NCBI RefSeq assembly: GCF_024362765.1
Contig: NZ_CP093302.1
Location: 1,890,001 to 1,954,000 of the forward strand
Direction: 5' to 3'
Source: Alkalihalobacillus sp. LMS6
Lineage (GTDB): Bacteria; Bacillota; Bacilli; Bacillales; Bacillaceae_D
Length of the DNA: 64,000 bases
Below the pieces are notes generated by a model. The model did no database searches. It was given only the letters and a program-made list of their open reading frames with translations, and was not told the origin of the DNA. This document shows, one piece after another, positions 27,662 through 35,474 of the stretch; position 1 is the first letter of the stretch, and every line of letters begins with the position of its first letter. The position numbers and the translations under genes were made by a program.

Positions 27662-28264
27662 TTATTTAGGCAAGTTTAAACGTAATGCGTTTTTTCGAAC
27701 GTTTAATAGATAAACTAGCGCAACCGAAGTTAAACCTAACAAGAATGTAAAGATCCCGATTTGATTGATATATGGGATGATAACGTTACTCAACCATGGA
27801 TGCATGCCAAAAAAATAATCAATGACGTCATTTAAGACCGTCCAGGCTAATGCGACAGCCAAATGCCAGCGTTTAATCCGCATAAAAGGTAAGAACAAGA
27901 GCGCTTGCAACGCCATACCCGCATGAGAAAGGTTGAGCATGATGATTTGCCAGTGCATCGGCGCCCCTTCCATCACTTGAAACGTATTCATAACAACCGC
28001 CCAAACGCCGTATTTAATAAGCGTCACAGCTGCGAAAGCCTCAATTAAACCAACGTTTTTCTTCATAAGAAAAGCAATTAACACAAAGACAAAAAAGAAA
28101 CTAGCTGTCGGACTATCTGGAACAAATATCACAAACTGCCATGGCGTTTGCTCTAGTTGATTGCCATACCAAATAAATCCATAAACCGTTCCAACGACGT
28201 TGATGATTAATAACAATAGTAGTGTTGACTTTCTCGTTAGAAAGCCAAATAAATATGCGAGCAT
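27662..28264 (-). CDS. ypjA: DUF1405 membrane protein YpjA
   Basis: This 200-residue protein has about six hydrophobic segments and is of the YpjA/DUF1405 type, with conserved LIKYGVWAVVMNTF and a DVIDYFFGMHPWL segment. Its role is unknown. The ATG at 28264 has AAGG nine bases upstream; a GTG three codons earlier is too close to that site. It follows the qcrABC terminator and lies 55 bases before ypjB, in the B. subtilis order qcrC-ypjA-ypjB. Confidence 0.88.
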   Translation of the reverse strand: MLAYLFGFLTRKSTLLLLLIINVVGTVYGFIWYGNQLEQTPWQFVIFVPDSPTASFFFVFVLIAFLMKKNVGLIEAFAAVTLIKYGVWAVVMNTFQVMEGAPMHWQIIMLNLSHAGMALQALLFLPFMRIKRWHLAVALAWTVLNDVIDYFFGMHPWLSNVIIPYINQIGIFTFLLGLTSVALVYLLNVRKNALRLNLPK

Positions 28265-28281
28265 TCGTATCACCCTTATGT

Positions 28282-28310
28282 AAAAAGAGCCACCTTTGTG
28301 GTGGCTCTTT
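28282..28310 (-). terminator. qcrABC terminator
   Basis: AAAGAGCCACC and GGTGGCTCTTT arms with a 5-base loop, followed by T on the minus strand, lie 8 bases after qcrC. Confidence 0.88.
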
Positions 28311-28317
28311 CCTTTAC

Positions 28318-29103
28318 TTATTCCTCAGGTTCTTGACCATGGTTTGCAATAAATTCAGCTAAAATTTCTAACTCTTCATCCGAACCTTCAAATTGATCAG
28401 CAGGCATTGCGCCTACACCATTTTGAATTACATCCATAATTTCTTCCGGTGACCTTTCTGTTTCAAGAAGACTTGGCGCACCAGCTCCACCAGTCATTTG
28501 GTCACCGTGACACTGGATACATGTGTCATTATTGGAATAAATTTCGTATCCTTCCGCTTCTACATCAATGTCTGCGTCTTCCACAATAACTAGCTGACCT
28601 TGTTCAGCAGCCGTTTCCCAATCGTGTTGATCCACTGATTCCCATGTTAAGAAAATAACAGAAGCAACACCAAGCAACATAAGGCCTGTTGCAATCGGAC
28701 GCTTGTGTGGACGACGTTCTTTTGATGTATCGAGCCAAGGTGCAAGTAGCAACGCACCAAATGCCACACCAGGAATAACAACCGTTCCTAATGTATTAAA
28801 GTCACCAGAAGCAAACTCATATTTGAGCAACTGATATAAAAACAAGAAATACCAGTCTGGTAATGGTATGTATGCTTCTAGCGGATCGGCAATTGCCTCA
28901 AGAGGAGCTGGATGGGCAAGGGTTAAACATAAGAACCCCATTAGAAAAACTGCACCAACCATCCATTCTCGAAGTAAGAAGTTTGGCCAAAAAGCTTCTG
29001 TTTTCCCCGGATATTCCGAGTAATCTTTCGGTACATTCGCTTTACGACCATCTGCTTTTACACGAGAATCACCGACAAATTTCATCCCTTTGCCTCGATG
29101 CAT
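28318..29103 (-). CDS. qcrC: Menaquinol:cytochrome c reductase, cytochrome b/c subunit QcrC
   Basis: This 261-residue subunit fuses the subunit IV-like part of a b6-type cytochrome b (membrane segments at about 45-65, 105-125 and 135-155) to a C-terminal cytochrome c domain with the haem-binding CIQCH and the later Met ligand region GAMPADQ. It passes electrons from the Rieske protein toward cytochrome c oxidase at the outer face of the membrane. AGGAGGG precedes the ATG. It is the last gene of qcrA-qcrB-qcrC. Confidence 0.96.
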   Translation of the reverse strand: MHRGKGMKFVGDSRVKADGRKANVPKDYSEYPGKTEAFWPNFLLREWMVGAVFLMGFLCLTLAHPAPLEAIADPLEAYIPLPDWYFLFLYQLLKYEFASGDFNTLGTVVIPGVAFGALLLAPWLDTSKERRPHKRPIATGLMLLGVASVIFLTWESVDQHDWETAAEQGQLVIVEDADIDVEAEGYEIYSNNDTCIQCHGDQMTGGAGAPSLLETERSPEEIMDVIQNGVGAMPADQFEGSDEELEILAEFIANHGQEPEE

Positions 29104-29137
29104 GAATTTCCCTCCTTTTTATCAAGTGTTGTTTACC

Positions 29138-29809
29138 TTATAGAGGTCCAGAGATCCCCTGTCTACGAATCATAATAAAGTGTGCGCCTAAAAGACCTAG
29201 TAATGCAGCTGGTAAAAAGAAGACATGGATCGCAAAGAAACGCGTTAGTGTTGCTGCACCAACGATATCCCCACCAGCAAGCAAGGCTTTTGTGAAATCG
29301 CCGATAATTGGTACACTTTCAGCAATTTCAAGTGTTACGACAGTTGCAAAGTACGCTTTCATATCCCAAGGCAACAAATAACCTGTTAAACCAAGAGCAA
29401 GCATAACAAAGAAAATTAATACTCCAACAACCCAGTTTAACTCACGCGGCTTTTTATAGGATCCCGTAAAGAATACACGTAAAGTATGTAAGAACATCAT
29501 GACAATAACTAAGCTCGCGCCCCAGTGGTGCATTCCTCGAACGATTTGTCCCATTGCCACATCATTTTGTAAGAAATAAACAGATGCGTGGGCATTAACA
29601 ATATCTGGTACGTAATACATCGTCAGGAACATACCTGACAGGATTTGGATAACCGTTACGAAAAACGTTAATCCACCAAAACAATAGATGAACGCCGAAA
29701 AGTGATGAGCTGGGTTAACATGCTCTGGCACTTCGTGATCCGCAATATCACGCCACATAGGAGTAATATCTAGACGCTCGTCCACATAATCATAAATTTT
29801 TTGTAGCAT
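29138..29809 (-). CDS. qcrB: Menaquinol:cytochrome c reductase, cytochrome b subunit QcrB
   Basis: This 223-residue b6-type subunit carries two b haems ligated by His pairs (HHWGASLVIVMMFLHTLRV and IHVFFLPAALLGLLGAHF). Cys43 in FIYCFGG is at the place where haem c_i is covalently bound in B. subtilis. Four membrane segments are visible. It forms the quinone-binding core with QcrC. AGGAGGGG precedes the ATG, which lies 14 bases after qcrA. Confidence 0.97.
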   Translation of the reverse strand: MLQKIYDYVDERLDITPMWRDIADHEVPEHVNPAHHFSAFIYCFGGLTFFVTVIQILSGMFLTMYYVPDIVNAHASVYFLQNDVAMGQIVRGMHHWGASLVIVMMFLHTLRVFFTGSYKKPRELNWVVGVLIFFVMLALGLTGYLLPWDMKAYFATVVTLEIAESVPIIGDFTKALLAGGDIVGAATLTRFFAIHVFFLPAALLGLLGAHFIMIRRQGISGPL

Positions 29810-29823
29810 TTTCTGCGCCCCTC

Positions 29824-30315
29824 CTAGTCTCTTCGGTTGACCTCTCCAAGATATACCGTTCCATTTTCAACACTGACTTCAAAAACATCCAACGGACGAC
29901 GCGGTGGCGTACCAGCCACATTTGTACCGTCTTCAGTAAATCGACCACCGTGGCAAGGACATGCGAATTCACTCTCATCCTCATTATAGGCAATAGTACA
30001 ACCTAGATGGGTACAAACAGATGAAAGCGCAACAACATCATCGCCATCTAAATAGATGTATGCCTCTTGCTCCACAGTTGATTCATACCAAGAATCTTGT
30101 TGACTAAAGCTCCATGTGAATCGCTGCGGCGTATCGGTTAAATCATCCAGCTCGCATACCGGTTCCAAAGAAGACTCAGCCCCTGCTTTTAAAGCAGGAT
30201 CAAGGGCAAATCGAACCATGGGCATTAACATACCAGCTGCCATAAATCCGCCTACTCCTGTGAGCGTGTACGATAAAAATTGCCGTCTCGAAACTTTGTG
30301 CTCTCTTTCGCTCAC
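29824..30315 (-). CDS. qcrA: Menaquinol:cytochrome c reductase, Rieske iron-sulfur subunit QcrA
   Basis: This 163-residue Rieske protein has the [2Fe-2S] ligands in CTHLGC and CPCHGG and an N-terminal anchor with an SRRQFL twin-arginine signal. The start is GTG at 30315, with AGGAGG 7 bases upstream; the longer ORF from an ATG at 30348 would add residues missing in the family. It opens qcrABC, transcribed from a good promoter at 30390-30418. A small hairpin (CCAAG/CTTGG) lies in the leader. Confidence 0.95.
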   Translation of the reverse strand: MSEREHKVSRRQFLSYTLTGVGGFMAAGMLMPMVRFALDPALKAGAESSLEPVCELDDLTDTPQRFTWSFSQQDSWYESTVEQEAYIYLDGDDVVALSSVCTHLGCTIAYNEDESEFACPCHGGRFTEDGTNVAGTPPRRPLDVFEVSVENGTVYLGEVNRRD

Positions 30316-30389
30316 TTCTAAACCTCCTAACAGTTCAAAATCGACCAAGTCTAGCTTGGACTCATACAGATTAATACTAGGACGTTACT

Positions 30390-30418
30390 ATCATACTATA
30401 ACCGCATACATTAAGCAA
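30390..30418 (-). promoter_or_regulatory. qcrABC promoter
   Basis: On the minus strand, -35 TTGCTT (30413-30418) and -10 TATGAT (30390-30395) are 17 bases apart, leaving a leader of about 65 bases before qcrA. Confidence 0.65.
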
Positions 30419-30438
30419 TATGAGTTAGAATAGCGCTT

Positions 30439-30906
30439 TCAGCGATTTTGCTGCCACAACCCTGTAATTAACGGTAAAATTTGCTGCATTTGATCATCAA
30501 TGACTTTTTTTCTGTTCTTTTGATCAATATATTCAAGAGCAATTGAAGGGACAAAAAATAATTGCAGCGGCTTTAATTGCTCCTCAATTGGCTTCCAAAC
30601 AGAATCTGAAGTCAATAAAATAATATGTTTAAAACCAGCGTTCCCTAAATCTTTTTCCCACATACGTAACCGCTCTCGATTTGCTTCAATCGACTCTTCT
30701 TCACTATAACTAAATGGTGGAAAAAGCATCACACGTCCTCTAAATTGACGTTCCATTTCATCACTCAAAATCGTTGTAAATTCTGCAGCTTGGATGGTTG
30801 ATTTTAGCTGAGTTGATACAGACGCTTTTAGTAACGGGACAATGGCTGTATCGACATAATCACGTGATTGTAAATATGTATCTGTATCTGCTGTTTTAAA
30901 TCGCAT
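30439..30906 (-). CDS. ypiF: YpiF-family protein (DUF2487)
   Basis: This 155-residue soluble protein is assigned to YpiF by position between ypiB and qcrA, size and the conserved opening MRFKTADTDTYLQSRDYVDTA. The function is unknown. The ATG at 30906 follows AAAGGAAG; eight upstream codons are not supported. A promoter for qcrA lies just past its end. Confidence 0.86.
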   Translation of the reverse strand: MRFKTADTDTYLQSRDYVDTAIVPLLKASVSTQLKSTIQAAEFTTILSDEMERQFRGRVMLFPPFSYSEEESIEANRERLRMWEKDLGNAGFKHIILLTSDSVWKPIEEQLKPLQLFFVPSIALEYIDQKNRKKVIDDQMQQILPLITGLWQQNR

Positions 30907-30940
30907 GGTTCCACTTCCTTTCAGTCTCATTATAACAAAA

Positions 30941-30966
30941 AAAACAGAGCTCTCGAGCTCTGTTTT
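30941..30966 (-). terminator. ypiB terminator
   Basis: AAAACAGAGCT and AGCTCTGTTTT arms around a 4-base loop, with a T run on the minus strand, overlap the last base pairs of ypiB. Confidence 0.82.
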
Positions 30967-31513
30967 AAGAGTTTTTTAGTAAATTGTTAAGTTTTGATGT
31001 TAACGTCAAAAACAATTCTTTATCATGATCATCAAGCGCCTTGTTAATATCAGCATGTAATTGGTCTAACTGAAAACGTCGAATGCTTTCATCTAGAACT
31101 TCTTCTGCCTCATGTTCAAAACGTTGCTTCCGTTCTTTTGTCTCTGGCAAATACGGATTGTCTTCAAGAACAGCCAAGTACTGTGCATATAAGTCTTGGT
31201 CTTTAAAGTGAAGTTCAATATAAATTTCTTCTGTATGATTAAGGCGTATGTCATGGAATGCTTTTTCACAATCAGTCGTCACATGGTGTTGCTTTCGAAA
31301 CGAAAATGGGATTGTGTCGATTCCTTGAGCGGAAATAACAAGTGCTTTTGGCGTCTCATCTGAACGATCTAAGAAATGAACACGCTCCATTAACCCATCA
31401 TCGTTCATTAGATAATTTAATAGCCATGCACACTCACGGCGTTTTAACTGATGTCGTTTGAGGAAACTTCGCAAAAAAGACTTTTTATCCATTACAGGAA
31501 TAATACTACCCAA
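30965..31513 (-). CDS. ypiB: UPF0302 protein YpiB
   Basis: This 182-residue protein matches YpiB: LKRRECAWLLNYLMNDDGLMERVHF and KAFHDIRLN are almost as in B. subtilis, and the C-terminal helical part is the IDEAL-domain-like region. The function is unknown. The TTG start follows GGGGAG by 7 bases; an ATG eight codons in is a second choice. It follows ypiA after a gap of 114 bases. Confidence 0.9.
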   Translation of the reverse strand: MGSIIPVMDKKSFLRSFLKRHQLKRRECAWLLNYLMNDDGLMERVHFLDRSDETPKALVISAQGIDTIPFSFRKQHHVTTDCEKAFHDIRLNHTEEIYIELHFKDQDLYAQYLAVLEDNPYLPETKERKQRFEHEAEEVLDESIRRFQLDQLHADINKALDDHDKELFLTLTSKLNNLLKNS

Positions 31514-31627
31514 TTGCTTTCTCCCCTTTCCCTATTTTAAAGCACCACATTTAAATCTTACTGTACTTTTCGCCTTATGTTAGAGCATTCCCTTTTAATC
31601 AAGCTTGAATTCTTTCAACAAATCTTG

Positions 31628-32881
31628 TCATTCCTCGTAATTAAGTTCTTCAATAAGTTCCGTTAAGTCTGATCGTGTCGGATCAAGGAGCAGCGCCTGC
31701 TCAAACAGCGATTTCGCTTGCGTTCGATCTCCTTCCTCCATTAAGAAGTAGCCGTATTCAATTAAAAAGTCTGCGTCTTCATTAAAAGCAGGCATTGCCT
31801 CTTTATAAAGCAACCGCGCTTCTTCAAATTCTTCTAAGTTCGCTTTAGCAAACGCTTGGAACCATGTTAAAAGTGGATCACTTTCGCCATGTTCTTGCAC
31901 ATACTGAATCAATTCGTCTAAATCATCTGCCCGTTCTTCATCTTTTAACAACGCTGCAAACGCTTGAACACTTTTAACGTTAGATGGGTTCAAGGCTAGA
32001 GACTGCCGAAAAAATTGCTCTGCTCCTACAAGATCATTCATTTTCGTTAGAACTTGACCAGCCATCATAGGAAGCTGATCGTTAAATTCATCCATTCGAA
32101 TACCGTCTTTCAAGGTTTCAAACGCCTCGTCTAAACGATTTTCAGCTTCGTATGCTTTTGCAAGCGGCATATAAACGCTCGTGAAATCAGCATCAAGGCT
32201 TTTCACAGCGCCTAATTGTTCAATAACGACTGGATAGTCCCCTTGCTGATATGCGGTAAAACCAAAGCTAAACAGCTGATCTGGCGTCATTTTATTCGTT
32301 TGTTGTTGATGATAAAGCTGCAACGCATCTTCGAATTGACCGTTTCCGCTATAAGCTTCCGCTAAAGACAAACCTACATTTACTTCGCCTAAGTCCGCAT
32401 ATAACGACTGTTTTAAATAAGGTATTGCTTTATTGTAAGCCCCTTGGTTTAAATAAAATTCGCCTAAAGCATAGACGAGAATCATTTCATCAGGATCTTT
32501 TTGCAAGGCAGCTAGTAATTTTTGTTCTGCTACTTCATCTAATGCTTGAAGCTGGTATAGGTCAGCGAGTAACAATTGTGCTTGTGCATAACTATCATCT
32601 TCTACGCCTACCTCTAAAAGTGCTTCAATGGCTTCATCCTCTTCATCTTCATCAATCATCATTTCTGCTGAAAGAATAGCAAGGGAGCCTTCATCGGGAT
32701 AGAGCGAGCGAAGATCTTCAACAATCTGCCTTGCTTCTTTTATATGACCAAGTTCATAATACAACTCCGCAACCTCAAATCGAACTTGATGGTCATCAGA
32801 TGTAGCACGACTAGCAAGCATGCTTAACGCTTCTTCAATATTCCCTGCTTCTATTTTTGAAAATACATCTTCTTTCAACAT
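31628..32881 (-). CDS. ypiA: TPR-repeat protein YpiA
   Basis: This 417-residue protein is built of about ten tetratricopeptide repeats, such as AEVYYELGHIKEAR-like and GEFYLNQGAYNKAIPYLKQ units, and is strongly acidic. It corresponds to YpiA of B. subtilis (about 423 residues), which lies between aroE and ypiB. No enzymatic motif is seen; a scaffold role is inferred. AAGGAG lies 11 bases before the ATG. Upstream, where aroE would be, a small RNA-like unit is found instead. Confidence 0.9.
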   Translation of the reverse strand: MLKEDVFSKIEAGNIEEALSMLASRATSDDHQVRFEVAELYYELGHIKEARQIVEDLRSLYPDEGSLAILSAEMMIDEDEEDEAIEALLEVGVEDDSYAQAQLLLADLYQLQALDEVAEQKLLAALQKDPDEMILVYALGEFYLNQGAYNKAIPYLKQSLYADLGEVNVGLSLAEAYSGNGQFEDALQLYHQQQTNKMTPDQLFSFGFTAYQQGDYPVVIEQLGAVKSLDADFTSVYMPLAKAYEAENRLDEAFETLKDGIRMDEFNDQLPMMAGQVLTKMNDLVGAEQFFRQSLALNPSNVKSVQAFAALLKDEERADDLDELIQYVQEHGESDPLLTWFQAFAKANLEEFEEARLLYKEAMPAFNEDADFLIEYGYFLMEEGDRTQAKSLFEQALLLDPTRSDLTELIEELNYEE

Positions 32882-32923
32882 AAATAGGTTGGCTCCTTCA
32901 TTTACAATCGTTACTATCTATAG

Positions 32924-32951
32924 TTTATATGATGGACCGTTTCATGATCAA
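32924..32951 (-). promoter_or_regulatory. Possible ypiA promoter
   Basis: On the minus strand, -35 TTGATC (32946-32951) and -10 TATAAA (32924-32929) are 16 bases apart, about 43 bases upstream of ypiA. Confidence 0.35.
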
Positions 32952-32995
32952 CCATTGGGTTTCGTAAAAAAAACAAAAGATTTTTATGAATAGTA

Positions 32996-33024
32996 TTGAC
33001 TTTGAAAGCGTTTTCTTTTATATT
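32996..33024 (+). promoter_or_regulatory. Promoter with overlapping cre site for a small RNA
   Basis: On the plus strand, -35 TTGACT (32996-33001) and -10 TATATT (33019-33024) are 17 bases apart, a near-consensus sigma-A promoter. The spacer contains TGAAAGCGTTTTCT (33003-33016), matching the CcpA operator consensus (TGWAARCGYTWNCA) at all but the last base. This geometry predicts repression by CcpA when preferred sugars are available. Confidence 0.7.
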
Positions 33025-33030
33025 CTAATT

Positions 33031-33124
33031 AGCGTATGGTTTCTCTCCACTCCTATCCATACATTTTAGCTTTTTATAGCTAAACTCCTTTGAAAACGCT
33101 TACGTTTTCAAAGGAGTTTTTTTT
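33031..33124 (+). ncRNA. Candidate carbon-regulated small RNA
   Basis: A transcript starting near 33031 and ending in the T run at 33117-33124 would be about 94 nt, with no credible ORF and no plus-strand gene downstream. It can fold into GTATGG/CCATAC (33034-33039 with 33057-33062), exposing a CU-rich 17-base loop TTTCTCTCCACTCCTAT; a second stem TTTAGCT/AGCTAAA (33065-33084); and a 16-bp terminator stem (33083-33118). CU-rich loops are typical of Firmicute small RNAs that block ribosome binding sites, such as RoxS/RsaE and the CcpA-repressed RsaI. I do not recognise this sequence as any of these. It is convergent with tyrA. Confidence 0.6.
33083..33124 (+). terminator. Strong terminator of the small RNA
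   Basis: A perfect 16-bp stem, AACTCCTTTGAAAACG with CGTTTTCAAAGGAGTT, and a CTTA loop, is followed by eight T. The stem's TGAAAACGCTTACG (33091-33104) again resembles a cre site. The hairpin could also act on transcription leaving tyrA. Confidence 0.9.
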
Positions 33125-33129
33125 ACCGC

Positions 33130-33174
33130 AAAAAACCCCCTATCTGCTAAAATTTCTCTTAACAAGAAAGGGGG
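33130..33174 (-). terminator. Possible tyrA terminator
   Basis: On the minus strand CCCCCT (33169-33174) pairs with AGGGGG (33136-33141) around a loop with its own TTTCT/AGAAA stem; a run of T follows. It lies 9 bases after tyrA. Confidence 0.5.
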
Positions 33175-33183
33175 ACGTATCCT

Positions 33184-34275
33184 CTATGATTGTTCATAAA
33201 TGGTATAGTGACGTTCAATAAGAACCTGTTTCGCTTGCTCACGATCGGTTTCAGAGCGAAAACTCAACCGCAAAACACCCATAATATCTTCTCTTGCTTC
33301 TAAAATTCGGATATTTGTAAGATGAATTTTATTTTCAGCCAACACATACGTAACATCTGAAACGACACCAAGATGATCGGGTACATCCACGTACAAATCA
33401 TAAAAAGCAGGAATTGCTCCACGGGATTTTTGTGGTAGCCCTTCACGAAACTGTCTTGCTTGGGCGAAAAAACGATAGATTTGTTCATGATCCTCATTTT
33501 CAACAAATTGGCGCACGTCATTCATATCTTGTTGCCAATTATCAATTAAGCGAATCATTTCGTCTTTATTATGTAATAAAATATCACGCCACATCACAGG
33601 ACTTGCCGAAGCAATTCGCGTAATATCTTTGAATCCTCCTGCTGCAAGTGCGGTAACTTGTGCATCGTCTGCTTCCATTTTCTCTAACTGATGAACAAGG
33701 CCTGCCGCGACGATGTGCGGAAAATGACTTACTACGCCAACAAGTCGATCGTGACGTTGCGCGTCTAGTTCAATAAATTGGGCATTTGTGGACTTTAACA
33801 TATTTTTCAACATAATCAACTGGTCTCTTGAAGCATGTATTGGCGTTAACAAATAAAACGCATTCTCGAATAAATGTGCTTGGGCTGCGGTTACCCCTGT
33901 TTTATGGGATCCAGCCATCGGATGGCCCCCGATAAAGCAATAATTTGGCAACAATGTGCGAGCTTTTTCTACAATCGTTTGCTTTGTTGAACCGACATCT
34001 GTAATGATTACATTATCTTTTAGCGTAATTGTGCTTAAACGCTCAATTATTTCTGTCGTTACTCCAACTGGCGTTGCTAATATAATGAGATCAGCCAGTT
34101 TTGCCCCTGCCTCAATCGATGCCGCTTTTTGGTCAATGACCCCTAGTTGATGTGCCAAATTCATTTCTTGTTCAGAGATATCAAATCCAATTAGTTGAAA
34201 CGACTCATCTTTCTTTAGTGCAAGCGACAAGGATCCACCTATAAGACCCATACCGACGATAAAGATGTTCTTCAT
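33184..34275 (-). CDS. tyrA: Prephenate dehydrogenase
   Basis: TyrA oxidises prephenate to 4-hydroxyphenylpyruvate for tyrosine. The NAD loop VGMGLIGGSL starts at residue 8, the catalytic region includes GGHPMAGSHKTG and SHFPHIVA, and a C-terminal ACT domain (about 290-363) begins LYVDVPDHLGVVSDV, indicating feedback control by tyrosine. It follows hisC by 35 bases and closes the trp-hisC-tyrA operon; the usual next gene aroE is missing. Confidence 0.95.
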   Translation of the reverse strand: MKNIFIVGMGLIGGSLSLALKKDESFQLIGFDISEQEMNLAHQLGVIDQKAASIEAGAKLADLIILATPVGVTTEIIERLSTITLKDNVIITDVGSTKQTIVEKARTLLPNYCFIGGHPMAGSHKTGVTAAQAHLFENAFYLLTPIHASRDQLIMLKNMLKSTNAQFIELDAQRHDRLVGVVSHFPHIVAAGLVHQLEKMEADDAQVTALAAGGFKDITRIASASPVMWRDILLHNKDEMIRLIDNWQQDMNDVRQFVENEDHEQIYRFFAQARQFREGLPQKSRGAIPAFYDLYVDVPDHLGVVSDVTYVLAENKIHLTNIRILEAREDIMGVLRLSFRSETDREQAKQVLIERHYTIYEQS

Positions 34276-34310
34276 GTTGTTTCCTTCCTAAGACGTTTTT
34301 GTTACTATGC

Positions 34311-35405
34311 TTAATTAAAAGAGGCAAAAATTTGCGAAGCCACCTCTAAAAACGCATCGTTTTCTTCTTGACTTCCTATGGAAATACGAATGCCAGTCGG
34401 ATAACCTAGTGCTTCACCAGAGCGAAGGATGAAGCCTTTTTCAAGAAATGCTTGAAACACTTTATTTCCAGGTATACCCGTTTCAATCATTAAAAAATTT
34501 GTTTCAGAAGGATAGACATAAAAGCCTTGGCTTTCAAAAAAATCTTCTAGGCGATTCATTTCAACCTTGTTTTTTTCTTTACATGACTGAATAAATGCTT
34601 CATCCTCTAGCGCGGCCAAGGCAGCTTGATGACCGATAGAATTATTGTTAAATGGTGGGCGAACAGGATCAATCGCTTGCGCAATCGCTTGACTTGTAAT
34701 ACCGTATCCAACGCGCAAACCAGCTAGTCCATACGCTTTTGAAAAAGTGCGTAAAACAACTAATTGCGGGTATTCTTCAAGAAGCGAGACGGTCTCTGGG
34801 AAACTTGTTGATGTGACATATTCATAGTACGCTTCATCTGACACAACGAGACACCCTTCTGGTACTTGTTTCAAAAATTCGCTAAAACGATTCTGGTCGA
34901 TTGCCACTCCATTTGGATTATTCGGATTACAGACCCAAACAATTCTTGTTTTTTCGTTAATCGCTGCAAGCATTCGATCTAAATCATGGTCGCCACTTTC
35001 CGTCACTGGCACTTCAATAATGTCAGCATCTTCTATCGTTGCATTCAATTTATATTGCGAGAAAGAAGGTGTGGCCATGACTGTATTTGTACCAGTCGAT
35101 AAAAAGGCTCGACATAGAAATTGAATGACTTCATCAGAGCCGTTCCCTAAAATGATCTGTTTTTCATCTACTTGGTGTTTAGACGCTAACGCTGATCTGA
35201 GCTCAGTTCCATAGCCATCTGGATAAATAGACGTTTCAGATGCTACACTTGCAATGCGTTCTGCAACTTTTGGAGACGCTCCGTAAGGATTTTCATTCGA
35301 AGCCATTTTAATCACGCGATCTAATCCATACTCTCGTTTTACGTCTGCAATTGGTTTCCCAGGTGCATACGCAGGCAATCCTCTAATTTGTTTTTTTACG
35401 TACAT
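34311..35405 (-). CDS. hisC: Histidinol-phosphate/aromatic aminotransferase
   Basis: This PLP enzyme of 364 residues transaminates histidinol phosphate and, in Bacillus, also aromatic keto acids. Conserved features are the NENPYGASP N-terminal motif, NPNNPNG, the Schiff-base lysine in TFSKAYGLAGLRVGY and the C-terminal GIRISIG. It is placed between trpA and tyrA as in B. subtilis, where it links histidine and aromatic synthesis. The gap from trpA is 69 bases. Confidence 0.95.
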   Translation of the reverse strand: MYVKKQIRGLPAYAPGKPIADVKREYGLDRVIKMASNENPYGASPKVAERIASVASETSIYPDGYGTELRSALASKHQVDEKQIILGNGSDEVIQFLCRAFLSTGTNTVMATPSFSQYKLNATIEDADIIEVPVTESGDHDLDRMLAAINEKTRIVWVCNPNNPNGVAIDQNRFSEFLKQVPEGCLVVSDEAYYEYVTSTSFPETVSLLEEYPQLVVLRTFSKAYGLAGLRVGYGITSQAIAQAIDPVRPPFNNNSIGHQAALAALEDEAFIQSCKEKNKVEMNRLEDFFESQGFYVYPSETNFLMIETGIPGNKVFQAFLEKGFILRSGEALGYPTGIRISIGSQEENDAFLEVASQIFASFN

Positions 35406-35474
35406 GCCTACACCTACTTTCGATAGTCTTACTAGTTATCCTACGAGAAAAGCTGCAGATGAGCAAGATTCTTT

